Shown here one piece after another: positions 25,530 through 34,454 of a stretch of DNA of 64,000 nucleotides. Every line of letters starts with the position of its first letter. The stretch's first letter is position 1. The stretch lies in NCBI RefSeq assembly GCF_019139675.1, contig NZ_CP077077.1:4650001-4714000 (forward strand). Reading direction: 5' to 3'. Both the position numbers and the translations under genes were made by a program. This DNA is from Pseudomonas maumuensis (GTDB taxonomy: Bacteria; Pseudomonadota; Gammaproteobacteria; Pseudomonadales; Pseudomonadaceae). The notes below the pieces were generated by a model, which was given only the letters and a program-made list of their open reading frames with translations, was not told the origin of the DNA and ran no database searches.

Positions 25530-26579
25530 ATGACTACGCTCTTCGACCCGATCACGCTGGGCGACCTGGAACTGCCCAACCGCATCATCATGGCCCCGCT
25601 GACCCGCTGCCGCGCCGACGATGGCCGCGTGCCCAACGCGCTGATGGCCGAGTATTACGTGCAACGCGCCAGCGCCGGCCTGATCCTCAGCGAAGCGACC
25701 TCGGTCACGCCAATGGGTGTCGGCTACCCCGATACCCCCGGGATCTGGAACGACCAGCAGGTACGTGGCTGGCACAACGTGACCAAGGCCATTCACGGCG
25801 CGGGCGGGCGCATCTTTCTGCAGCTGTGGCACGTCGGACGCATCTCCCACCCCTCGTACCTCAACGGCGAGCTGCCGGTGGCGCCCAGCGCGATCCAGCC
25901 CAAAGGCCATGTCAGCCTGGTGCGTCCGCTCAGTGCCTACCCAACCCCGCGGGCGCTGGAAACCGAGGAGATCGCCGACATCGTCGAGGCCTACCGCAGC
26001 GGCGCCGAGAACGCCAAGGCCGCCGGCTTCGACGGCGTGGAAATCCATGGCGCCAATGGCTACCTGCTCGACCAGTTTCTACAGAGCAGCACCAACCAGC
26101 GCACCGACCGCTATGGCGGCTCACTGGAAAATCGCGCGCGGCTGCTGCTGGAAGTCACCGATGCCGCCATCGAGGTGTGGGGCCCGGGCCGTGTGGGCGT
26201 ACACCTGGCGCCACGCGCCGATGCCCACGACATGGGCGACGCCGACCGTACCGAAACCTTCACCTATGTCGCCCGGGAGCTGGGCAAGCGCGGTATCGCG
26301 TTCATCTGCGCGCGGGAGAAGCACGCCGATGACAGCATCGGCACGTTGATCAAGACCGCGTTCGGCGGCCCCTACATCGTCAACGAGCGCTTCGACAAGG
26401 CCAGCGCCAATGCCGCTCTGGCCAGCGGCAAGGCCGATGCGGTGGCCTTCGGCATCCCCTTCATCGCCAACCCCGATCTGCCGGCGCGCCTGGCCGCCGA
26501 TGCACCGCTCAATGCGCCGCGTGCGGAGACGTTCTATGCCAAAGGGCCGGTTGGGTATATCGATTACCCGCGGATGTAG
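25530..26579 (+). CDS. xenB: Old-yellow-enzyme-family alkene/xenobiotic reductase
   Basis: This 349-residue FMN-dependent TIM-barrel oxidoreductase reduces activated C=C bonds and nitro compounds using NAD(P)H. Visible features are the family start LFDPITLGDLELPNRIIMAPLTR, the substrate-binding H-x-x-N motif in EIHGANGYLLDQFL near residue 178, and the QRTDRYGGSLENR signature. It is the third gene of the pyeR operon, 20 bases after pyeM; the ATG at 25530 is preferred to an in-frame TTG two codons upstream. It probably detoxifies an electrophile sensed, directly or not, by PyeR. Confidence 0.88.
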   Translation: MTTLFDPITLGDLELPNRIIMAPLTRCRADDGRVPNALMAEYYVQRASAGLILSEATSVTPMGVGYPDTPGIWNDQQVRGWHNVTKAIHGAGGRIFLQLWHVGRISHPSYLNGELPVAPSAIQPKGHVSLVRPLSAYPTPRALETEEIADIVEAYRSGAENAKAAGFDGVEIHGANGYLLDQFLQSSTNQRTDRYGGSLENRARLLLEVTDAAIEVWGPGRVGVHLAPRADAHDMGDADRTETFTYVARELGKRGIAFICAREKHADDSIGTLIKTAFGGPYIVNERFDKASANAALASGKADAVAFGIPFIANPDLPARLAADAPLNAPRAETFYAKGPVGYIDYPRM

Positions 26580-26594
26580 GGGCTTGCAAGGCGA

Positions 26595-28781
26595 TCAGAA
26601 GTTGTAGCGCAAACCCAGGTTGACCCCGTACGGCTGCTCGATATGCTCGCCGTTGCTGTACTGGAACTCGCCATGCAACTGCAGCACTTGCGAGACCTGC
26701 GCCACCAGCCCCACGGCCACCTCGCCACGGGTGCCGGAGAGGTCGTTGGTGAAATGGTTGTCGTTGATCTTCACCTTGTTGCTGTTGATGAACTCATGGG
26801 CCGCCGCGACCTTCAGGTAAGGTTGCAGCGTGCTGCCGTTATCCAGCGCCAGGCTGCGCCCAACCTGCGCACCGACCTTGCCGAGCACCGAGTTGGCGCC
26901 ATCGCTCTCGGCCCGCAGGCCGTTGTCCAAGGTGTAGCTGTCGCCATCGACCCACAAAGCGGACAGCTGGGTGAACGGCTCGACATACCAGCCATCGCCC
27001 AGTTTGAAGTGCCGACCAACCTCAACCGAGGCCCCGAGGCCGTCGTTGTGATACTCGCCCTTGGTCTTGCGACCATCGCTCATCACCACATCGTTGCGGT
27101 TACGGAAGCGGTTGTACTTGAGCACGGCGTCGATGTAGTAACCACTGTCGGCCATCCAGGTGCTGTAGGCGCCGACATAGTAGCTTTTGATCTTGCCGGA
27201 AGAGCCAAGGCTGTAATCCAGGTCCGACTCGCTATAGCCGCCCATCACCCCGAGCAACCAACGACCATCGTAACCAGGCAATGTGCCATCGGCGCCGAAG
27301 CTCACACCGTTCTGGTCCTGCTGGTAGGCCACGGTGCTGCCCGCCGACAGGTTGTAACGGTTGCCATAGCCGCGCATCCACAAGCCCTGGCCCAGGCCCA
27401 GGCGCAGTTCGCCCATGCGGCTGCGCAGCGACGACAGCTCGCCATACCACACGGTCGGCGCGGCGCTGAACATGCCCAGCACCGCATGAGCGCTTGGGGT
27501 CAGCACGTTGCCAGGCTTCTGCTTCAGGTACCAGTTGTCCTCGCCGTCGCCTTTTTCCAAGGTGTAGAGGAAGGTTCCGAAATCGATATCGTGCAACAGG
27601 CCAAACGTGGCATCACCGCCAGCGGTCTCGACGATGCGGTGCGGCGCCTGCCCCTCCGCCGGGTCGACACCGGTGCTGGCAATGCTCAGTTGATGATTGC
27701 CCTCTGCCGCGCCAGTCACTTTCAGCAGGTCGCCGGTGCCACTGGCCAGGTCGATGCCCATCACGAACACGCCCGAACCCTCGAGACTGTCGAGCGTCAG
27801 CGTCTTGAAACCGGGCGTGGTATCCCGGTCGGTGAAATCGACGGTGCCGTCGTCCAGCGCGAGGTCGCCCACCTGCGCATCCTGGGTCAGGATCCAGCTA
27901 CCGCCGCTCTCAAGCGTCAGGCTCTTTACGTTCACCAGATTGCCCTTGAGCGACGCCCCATTGCGAAACAGCAGATTGGCCGTACTGGTATCGTCGACAA
28001 CCACGTCCCCGGACAACCGGCTGTTGTCTGCCGTGAACTCGGCGGTCATGCCACGGGTGACCTCGAGGATGTTGCCATTGCCGCCGATGAGCTGGCTGTT
28101 ATTGCCCACGAGGATGTTTACCGTGCCTGTGTTGCCATCCGCGGAATCGCGCACGAGGATGGCGCTCCCCGTCTTGCCTTCTACGGTCGAGCCGTCCAGG
28201 GTCATGCCCGAGTCACCACCGCCAGTGGCCGTGGTGCCCTGGCGCAATTGCACCCCCTGGGTCTGTCCGGTAATGGCCGAGCCTTGCGACGCGTTCAGTG
28301 TGGCACCGAGCATGAAGGCACCGACCCCGGTCCTGCCGGTAAGGGCCGCACCGGACAGGCTCAGGGTACTGCCCCCCGTGAACGACGCACCATTGTTGCC
28401 AATGATGGTGCCGCCTTGCACCTGCATGCGCGACTCGGTATTGCCGGACACGCCGAAGGTTCCTCCGGTAACGGTCGTGTCGACCAGGGTCGCCTTGCTC
28501 TGATCAGACAGGGCGATCCCTACCTGGGTGCCGCCACCGGCCACTGTCCCGGCATTGACGATGAGGGTCGAACGGCTGCGCACATCGATGCCCTCCGTAC
28601 TCCCCGTGGCCGTGACTTCCAAAGTGCCACGGTTCTGCACGATAAAGTCGTCCGCCACCGCGCCGCTGACCACGTCGGAGCGGTTGTCGATGATCTGCGT
28701 CGCCCCGACCACGCCGGCGCTTGCCATCGCCACCAATCCGACCGCGATATTCAGAGGTACCCTTGCATGCTTTGCCTTCAT
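26595..28781 (-). CDS. Autotransporter with pertactin-like passenger
   Basis: This 728-residue type Va secreted protein has a Sec signal at residues 1-27 (VGLVAMASAGVVGA), a passenger of repeated short beta strands rich in G, T, S and N (about 30-430; e.g. GGTQVGIAL, GGTIIGNNG), a pertactin-like junction (LTLDSLEGSGVFVMGIDLASGTGDLL), and a C-terminal outer-membrane beta barrel of about 280 residues ending YNF, the classic C-terminal signature. No protease triad or known adhesin motif was found in the passenger, so it may be an adhesin or structural surface protein. It shares strand with the two modular proteins upstream, 185 bases away. Confidence 0.88.
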   Translation of the reverse strand: MKAKHARVPLNIAVGLVAMASAGVVGATQIIDNRSDVVSGAVADDFIVQNRGTLEVTATGSTEGIDVRSRSTLIVNAGTVAGGGTQVGIALSDQSKATLVDTTVTGGTFGVSGNTESRMQVQGGTIIGNNGASFTGGSTLSLSGAALTGRTGVGAFMLGATLNASQGSAITGQTQGVQLRQGTTATGGGDSGMTLDGSTVEGKTGSAILVRDSADGNTGTVNILVGNNSQLIGGNGNILEVTRGMTAEFTADNSRLSGDVVVDDTSTANLLFRNGASLKGNLVNVKSLTLESGGSWILTQDAQVGDLALDDGTVDFTDRDTTPGFKTLTLDSLEGSGVFVMGIDLASGTGDLLKVTGAAEGNHQLSIASTGVDPAEGQAPHRIVETAGGDATFGLLHDIDFGTFLYTLEKGDGEDNWYLKQKPGNVLTPSAHAVLGMFSAAPTVWYGELSSLRSRMGELRLGLGQGLWMRGYGNRYNLSAGSTVAYQQDQNGVSFGADGTLPGYDGRWLLGVMGGYSESDLDYSLGSSGKIKSYYVGAYSTWMADSGYYIDAVLKYNRFRNRNDVVMSDGRKTKGEYHNDGLGASVEVGRHFKLGDGWYVEPFTQLSALWVDGDSYTLDNGLRAESDGANSVLGKVGAQVGRSLALDNGSTLQPYLKVAAAHEFINSNKVKINDNHFTNDLSGTRGEVAVGLVAQVSQVLQLHGEFQYSNGEHIEQPYGVNLGLRYNF

Positions 28782-28966
28782 ATTGTTCTCCCGCCCTCGT
28801 CTCTAACCCGTACTACCGAAAGGTTGAAATCAGCCACCAAGCTGTAGCCAATTGGCCGCAGTCTCGACAAAAAAGGTAAAAACTTGTGTAGGAGAATTCT
28901 TGCTTTGCCGCCGGTAAACACTGATCCCTCTTACCTGGGCCCAGCACAGCGCCGTCGCAATTGATA
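28782..28966. promoter_or_regulatory. AT-rich gap before the autotransporter gene
   Basis: The 185 bases between the modular-protein gene and the autotransporter are less GC-rich than the rest of the window and carry A/T runs (around 28869-28905). A promoter for the autotransporter is likely here, but no box pair stands out. No terminator hairpin was seen. Confidence 0.35.
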
Positions 28967-31063
28967 TCAGTCGGGTTTGAATGACCGCACCTGGGAATAC
29001 AACCTTGAGCCGCCCACTTCGATGGAGTAACTGCCGAACACCGTCTTGCGTCTGTCGGCCTGGGGCCAGGTCGGATCCACCTTGACCAGGAAGGATCGCC
29101 CGTCCTTGTACACATCGAGAGTGGACTCGCGCAGGGTGGGCTCAATTGCCGGATCCACCTCCCAGCGGATCATGACTTTGTCCCCCTCCTTGATACTGGG
29201 ATAGCTGAGGCTGAACTTTGGATTGTCTCCCCCGGAGGACAGGTATCCGGGGGCCGGAAGCTCGAGCTTCTGGGCAAGCACAGTCAACGCCAGGGCCTCC
29301 GACGGTGCCTCGGGCGGCTTACCACCACGCTCGACGAGGTACTTGACTTCCACCGTTTTTCCGATCGCATCCAGCAACACCACCCGTGGCAACTTGAACA
29401 CCACATCCCCAGGAGCTTTGATCTCTTGCCACGGCATTTGGTAGGGGAAGTTCGGGCCGGTCCAGACCACTGCGACCTTGTCGCCAACCGCCATGCCGGA
29501 GTACCGTGGAACCGTAACGTTCACATGCGACGCATCGGCGAAATCCCGATGGAAATCGAGCTGGTCGTTGTTGTCCCCGAAGGCCTTCTCCACCGCAGGG
29601 CGTCGCAAGTCGACCGGCACCACCAGTTCGCACCGGGCAGACTCGGACTCTGCGCCCCCCTCAGCGGTCAGCGTGTAGAACAACTCGAGCGTCCCACCCA
29701 CCAACTCAAGCACCAGATCCTTCTCGACGAGGTGCTCGATATCGCCGACGCGCTCCACGGGCAAAGTCCATTCATGGTCGTGAGTCGCGCCATCCGCAGC
29801 AGTGCCTTTCCACCACAACGACACTTCGTCACCCACGGCCATATGCGCGTAGGCAGCGATGCGAATGGTTACGCCGTCGTCCGGCACATCATGCGGGTCG
29901 AGCACCCCGCCACTGGCTTCATCCACGCTGGGGGCGTCGAGCTCAAGGTTGCCCGAGATAGTGATTTCCAGTACCAGCGACTTGCGCCCCAGCTGGTCGT
30001 TGACCTGGTACTCCAACAGCGCGCCACCTTGCAATGCAGCGACCGCCAAGCCATTGTCCAACTCAAGCTCAATGCCGTCGGTGACTTCCTGCACGGTCAC
30101 GGTATGGCGTTTGTCTACAGGGTCCAGGCGCTCCTGGTTGGCATTGATACCCGTCCAGGTCAGCTTCAGCTGATCGCCGTCTTCAATATCGCGGTAAGGT
30201 TCAATCCTGACCTTGAGCGACGCACCCTGCAGGGCGTTGAAATCGATGTCGCCGTCCTCGTCGGCATCCAAGGCCACCGGCGCGGCCAGGGTACGTTCGG
30301 AAAGATCCACCTCGGCGTTGGCCTCTGGCGACCACAGCGAGCGGTTGTTGACCTCGTCGCGAATCTCATAGCGCACGATCAGCTTTTCGACACTGCCGAC
30401 CTTTTCGATGATGTCCTTGCCGACCGTGACAGTGAAATCATCCGAGCCTGGAGGCACCGTCCCCTTGATGGATTCGCCATGCCATTGGAGCTCGTAGCGA
30501 TCGTACGGCCCACGGTTGAGGTAGCCACCCATGATGATGGCCTCCACCTCCTTGGCAGCCTGGTCAGCATCGATGAAAGGCGGGATGCCTCCCGGCTTAT
30601 CCAGGTTGTCGTTGAAGGGGGTGCTGGGATCGGGGTCGACACCGCCGGGCAGGCTACGCTTGACCATGACATCAAGCTTTAACGAGTCTTCTTCCTGGCT
30701 ACCGATATCGTCTTCCCACTTGTACCAGACCTCGCCAGCACCGTCGGGAATCTTCGACGGCGGCACCTCGAAATCGATATAGGTGCTGGTTTCGATGCCA
30801 GCCGCCTGTGCCTTGCGCACACGCCTGATCACCGACGGGCTGACCGTCCTGCGTTCTATTTCCTCGTCGTTCCAGTACAACGTGACAAAGTCGTTCGGTT
30901 GCATGTGGATCGCCAGCACCTGAACCTTCAGTGGTGACTGTTCATCCTCCAGCAAGCGCCAGCCAATCCCCGTTCCTTCGAACGCCGCAGGGATCACAGG
31001 TTCGGGTAGTGGCACGGCGTGTTCACCGACAACGGCGCGATTGCGCGGCAGTTCTGCGGACAT
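28967..31063 (-). CDS. Large modular protein with Ig-like repeats (A)
   Basis: This 698-residue protein is built from about six diverged beta-sandwich-like modules of 90-110 residues. Each carries a strand pattern like MAVGDEVSLWWKG, MAVGDKVAVVWTG or EDGDQLKLTWTG (a G/D-rich turn, alternating hydrophobics, then W), followed by a V-x-Y strand. A linker PGGVDPDPSTPFNDNL is shared with the upstream gene product. There is no signal peptide, membrane helix or C-terminal anchor; the export route is unknown. AGGGAG precedes ATG 31063 by 8 bases; the longer frame is rejected. I do not recognise a named family; an Ig-like fold and a surface or adhesive role are inferences. Confidence 0.72.
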   Translation of the reverse strand: MSAELPRNRAVVGEHAVPLPEPVIPAAFEGTGIGWRLLEDEQSPLKVQVLAIHMQPNDFVTLYWNDEEIERRTVSPSVIRRVRKAQAAGIETSTYIDFEVPPSKIPDGAGEVWYKWEDDIGSQEEDSLKLDVMVKRSLPGGVDPDPSTPFNDNLDKPGGIPPFIDADQAAKEVEAIIMGGYLNRGPYDRYELQWHGESIKGTVPPGSDDFTVTVGKDIIEKVGSVEKLIVRYEIRDEVNNRSLWSPEANAEVDLSERTLAAPVALDADEDGDIDFNALQGASLKVRIEPYRDIEDGDQLKLTWTGINANQERLDPVDKRHTVTVQEVTDGIELELDNGLAVAALQGGALLEYQVNDQLGRKSLVLEITISGNLELDAPSVDEASGGVLDPHDVPDDGVTIRIAAYAHMAVGDEVSLWWKGTAADGATHDHEWTLPVERVGDIEHLVEKDLVLELVGGTLELFYTLTAEGGAESESARCELVVPVDLRRPAVEKAFGDNNDQLDFHRDFADASHVNVTVPRYSGMAVGDKVAVVWTGPNFPYQMPWQEIKAPGDVVFKLPRVVLLDAIGKTVEVKYLVERGGKPPEAPSEALALTVLAQKLELPAPGYLSSGGDNPKFSLSYPSIKEGDKVMIRWEVDPAIEPTLRESTLDVYKDGRSFLVKVDPTWPQADRRKTVFGSYSIEVGGSRLYSQVRSFKPD

Positions 31064-31119
31064 GGCATTGTCTCCCTGGTAGTGCCCTTGGCGAGCGGAT
31101 GCGCGCCAAGGGTGTTGCC

Positions 31120-33144
31120 TCAATCGCGCCGGGTGGGAATCGGGCAGCTATCCTCATCGGCCCTACGCACGGAGACTATCGTGGGTTCGAACTTCGCAAG
31201 CACCAGACCGAAAGCGTTTTTGGCGGTGTAGCTCACGTGCGCGTAACCCCGACAAATCATGAAGGCGTATTGGCGCTTGAGCGTCAGTACCACCTCATTG
31301 GCATCAATATGGTGTTGCTCGAGGCGGAACGACTGCTCGGTCTCCGGGAGGCCGGGAATCGGATCGTCTGGCATCCCAAAGCCGCGCTTGCCATCGACCG
31401 TGATCACGATCTCGTCGTCAACCGCCATGCCTTTGTAGCCCGCGATACGCACCGGCAGATCGCGCTCCGCCTGCTCCCGGCCAATGGCACCATTGCCGTT
31501 GAGGTTGGTGAATTCCAGCGAAGGCAGCGGGTCCCCTCGCCCCGGCAACTCGTCGGCACGCAAGACCTCGACCATCTTGGGCGGTGAGTACGAGGTGTTT
31601 TCCGGCCCTCCAGGTTCGGTTTCCCGGGTGACGGCATAGACCATCACTACTTGGCCACTGGGCTCGCTACCCAACAATGCTGCTGGCACGGCACGGACGA
31701 TAGGTAGCTGGTCAGACGCCTCCTGCGCAGTGACCGGATCGAGCGGATGAGGCGGTTGGTTCCCCCACCACAGTGCGAGTTTGTCTCCCTCGGCCAGGAT
31801 TTCCTTAGCACTGACCCCCATCCAGTCAATGGTCACCTTGGCGCCTGCCGCGACATCCTCGGGGTCCAGCTTGTCGTCCTGGCCTGTGCTATCACCTTTG
31901 ATCGTGGCGGGCACCAGGTCGTCATGCTCGGGCGTTTCCGGATCTGGGTCGGGGCCACCAGGCACCCGCAGATCGACCTGTACAGTCGCGGCGCCATCCG
32001 ATGTACCGATCAACGAACCGGCTCGCCACAGTTCATAAGTGACGGCCACCGAGCCGTACTCCGTTTCCGCGCTGGTCAGCGGATAAGGCAGCTCAAGTAT
32101 CATCAGTGGGTCCGGCGGTGGCGGAATCAGGTTGACCCGCTTCGGCTCGTCACGTTGCTTACCCCACAACACGACGATTTCATCACCGACCGCGACGTCG
32201 GAGATCTCGGGAATATGCACCTCCACTCCAGCCCGGGCATCTTCCTCGTTAAGGGTTCGAGTGGGTGGATCACCTGGCTCTTGCTTACCGTCGAAGCCAG
32301 GTACTCTGGGCACCGGCAGCAGTTTTGGGATATCCGTCAACAGCAATTCGAGCGTGTCGTGCGGGACCGAAACCAGCGACACATTCCCCGCCCGGTCGGT
32401 CGACTGGTAGGTGAAGATGATGGGTGTTCTGTCGGCCAACTTCTGCAACTCGACCAACGGCAACTGCACGGTAGTGGCATCAATTGCGCTAAGTACGGTG
32501 ATCGGCCCGATCGATACCGTACTAGCACCATCGGTCATGCTGACCATGATCTGGTCACCCACCTGCTGCGACACATACCCCTTGATCTCGGTGTTCAGCA
32601 GGCCGGAAGTGAAGTCGGACACCAGAATGCGCCTCCTCTCCTCCACCACCTTGGGAAACTGCAGTTTGGCCAAGGCTCCATCGCTGCCTCCCGGAGCTTC
32701 CCGGTCGATGCGCACAAGGCGCCGGGGCCCTTTATCCCAACGGTCATCCGGGAACGGCATGACGTCATAGCCCAGGCGAAACCGTACATCCTCTCCCTCA
32801 GCCACCGAGGCCCAGTACGTGGCCGGCACGCTGAGCTCAAACTTGAAATCAGGGTCCGCCTGCTCTGCCGCAAGTATGGAGTGGAAAGCGCCAGGAATGT
32901 CGTCGAGACGCACTTCGTCCCATGTCAATGCGATGATGTAGTCGGCCACGGACTCTGGCCAGTTCGGAACGATTACCTTTAGTGCGTCCCCTTGCTTGGC
33001 TTTAGGCAGCAGATCAACGGTGCCGGTACCATCATCAATCAAATCTTCAACGATGAGATCGCCCATCGCGAATTTCGGAAAGACCAGCGTCGAAGCCTTC
33101 GTTGCTTTTGCTCTACGGGTCAACGGGTGAGCAGGCGTATTCAT
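31120..33144 (-). CDS. Large modular protein with Ig-like repeats (B)
   Basis: This 674-residue paralogue of the next gene has modules such as VAVGDEIVVLWG, AEGDKLALWWG and MAVDDEIVITVDG and the shared linker PGGPDPDPETPEHDDL near residue 400. The N-terminal 270 residues differ, with two longer domains including TYQSTDRAGNVS, a phrase typical of bacterial Ig-like domains. No signal peptide or membrane segment is visible. A purine-rich ribosome site (AAGGGGGG) lies just upstream of ATG 33144. With 56 bases to the next gene, the two form an operon. Function unknown. Confidence 0.72.
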   Translation of the reverse strand: MNTPAHPLTRRAKATKASTLVFPKFAMGDLIVEDLIDDGTGTVDLLPKAKQGDALKVIVPNWPESVADYIIALTWDEVRLDDIPGAFHSILAAEQADPDFKFELSVPATYWASVAEGEDVRFRLGYDVMPFPDDRWDKGPRRLVRIDREAPGGSDGALAKLQFPKVVEERRRILVSDFTSGLLNTEIKGYVSQQVGDQIMVSMTDGASTVSIGPITVLSAIDATTVQLPLVELQKLADRTPIIFTYQSTDRAGNVSLVSVPHDTLELLLTDIPKLLPVPRVPGFDGKQEPGDPPTRTLNEEDARAGVEVHIPEISDVAVGDEIVVLWGKQRDEPKRVNLIPPPPDPLMILELPYPLTSAETEYGSVAVTYELWRAGSLIGTSDGAATVQVDLRVPGGPDPDPETPEHDDLVPATIKGDSTGQDDKLDPEDVAAGAKVTIDWMGVSAKEILAEGDKLALWWGNQPPHPLDPVTAQEASDQLPIVRAVPAALLGSEPSGQVVMVYAVTRETEPGGPENTSYSPPKMVEVLRADELPGRGDPLPSLEFTNLNGNGAIGREQAERDLPVRIAGYKGMAVDDEIVITVDGKRGFGMPDDPIPGLPETEQSFRLEQHHIDANEVVLTLKRQYAFMICRGYAHVSYTAKNAFGLVLAKFEPTIVSVRRADEDSCPIPTRRD

Positions 33145-33542
33145 GACAACCCCCCTTGCATTTGGCGTGTTCAGGTGTGTGCTGTTGCGAGCGTGAACTG
33201 CGCGCTACCTGAATGCGGGCACCACCACTTTGTCGTTGGCCCGGATGATGTTCAGCCCCGGATGACGAGGTGCCGAGATCATGATCGTGGCCGCTTGGCC
33301 GCCACCGTCTGGGTGAAGCAGTAATAACAAAGTCCATCCAGGCCCACACCTGACAAAAATGCTAGGTGCGCACTGCCACAGGCCTGAACGCGGACGCTGT
33401 TTCGTCCGGGTTCACAAACACCTGTGGAGTGCAAAAGCAGCCTGAAACCGTTGTGCGCAAACAACGAGGAAGCCCTGGGCGCGGGTCACGCGCGGGGCTT
33501 CGAAATAGGGAGGGATACAACGAACGGGGCGTTGAAGCGTGG
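33145..33542. other. 398-base gap upstream of the modular-protein operon
   Basis: No convincing complete gene was found. The part next to 33144 should contain the promoter of the modular-protein operon. On the minus strand, one frame between about 33205 and 33408 lacks a good start but ends with protein-like sequence (PGLNIIRANDKVVVPAFR then stop), perhaps the tail of a decayed gene. Nothing else stands out. Confidence 0.4.
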
Positions 33543-34367
33543 TCAAGGACGGGCGTTGATCTGCTGTTGCAGGTTCTGGATCTGGCTCTGCAAGGTACTG
33601 AGATTGCGGGTCACCTGCCCGCGAAAAGCATCGAACTCCTGCACCGAGGCCCCCCCCGCCGCTGCGGCCGGGCGATTGTCCACCTGGCTCTTGAGCACCA
33701 GCACATCCTGCTCCAGACTCTCGATCGCCGCGCTCGGGTTGCCCTGCTTTTTCAGCGCTGCCACTTCGTTGCTCAGGCTCTTGAGCTGGCCATCGAGCTT
33801 GCCGCCATCCACCTGCCCAGACTTGAGCGCTGCCAATTCGGCATTCACCGCCTTCAGTTGGGCCTGCAGTTGAGCTTGCAGCTCAGTCACCGCCTTCTGC
33901 TGCTCGCGGGTATCGGCCAGTACCTGCTCCAGGCGCTTGCCCAGGTCCCCCGCTTGCCCGGCGACGCCCTGCTGCTGTTTGCCCTGCTCGGTCAGCGAAG
34001 CCTGCAACTGGCGAATCTGCAGTTTCAACGCCTCGCTGCCGGTGCTGTTGCTGGACTCGCTGGCATCGACCTTGCCGCTGATCGCCTGCAGGCGCCCGGC
34101 GGCCTCTTCGCTGATACGGGCAAAACTTTCCTGGGTCGCGACCAGTTGCTGCTCCATCAGCGTGATCTGCTGGAAGCTCCACCAGCCAAGCCCGGCCAGG
34201 GCGATGAACGAAGCGCCGAGCAATGCCCACAACGGGCCGTTGCTGCGTGGTCGTACAGCCTTCTGGCGGCTACGGGCCACGTGGGCAGGCAGCAACTCAT
34301 CGTCATCGGGGGTGCCGGCACGCAGGGTGGGCACATCGTCGAAATCATCGTGGGCGTCGTTACGCAT
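33543..34367 (-). CDS. Single-span membrane protein with long coiled coil
   Basis: This 274-residue protein has an acidic cytoplasmic N-terminus (residues 1-45, DAHDDFDDVPTLRAG), one membrane helix (about 46-65, PLWALLGASFIALAGLGWW), then a long periplasmic coiled coil of heptads rich in Q, L, A and E up to the end. No enzymatic motif is present, although homologues are sometimes labelled ATPase. Start 34367 (MRNDAHDDFD) is chosen over a longer frame lacking an RBS. A structural envelope role is likely but unproven. Confidence 0.78.
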   Translation of the reverse strand: MRNDAHDDFDDVPTLRAGTPDDDELLPAHVARSRQKAVRPRSNGPLWALLGASFIALAGLGWWSFQQITLMEQQLVATQESFARISEEAAGRLQAISGKVDASESSNSTGSEALKLQIRQLQASLTEQGKQQQGVAGQAGDLGKRLEQVLADTREQQKAVTELQAQLQAQLKAVNAELAALKSGQVDGGKLDGQLKSLSNEVAALKKQGNPSAAIESLEQDVLVLKSQVDNRPAAAAGGASVQEFDAFRGQVTRNLSTLQSQIQNLQQQINARP

Positions 34368-34454
34368 GGGTGCATTCAACCGCGGTGGTAGCAAAGAGAC
34401 ATGAGTATAAACCGCCTGGGCGGCGCACTGATGACCATCATCCCGCACACAGGT

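Noticed and set aside
26643..28847. A 734-codon plus-strand frame opposite the autotransporter
   Set aside because: It is an antisense shadow produced by codon bias; the minus-strand product has a signal peptide and beta barrel.
33113..33349. A 78-codon minus-strand frame in the gap before the modular operon
   Set aside because: It is low-complexity, H/S/G-rich, overlaps the start of the modular gene and has no ribosome site.
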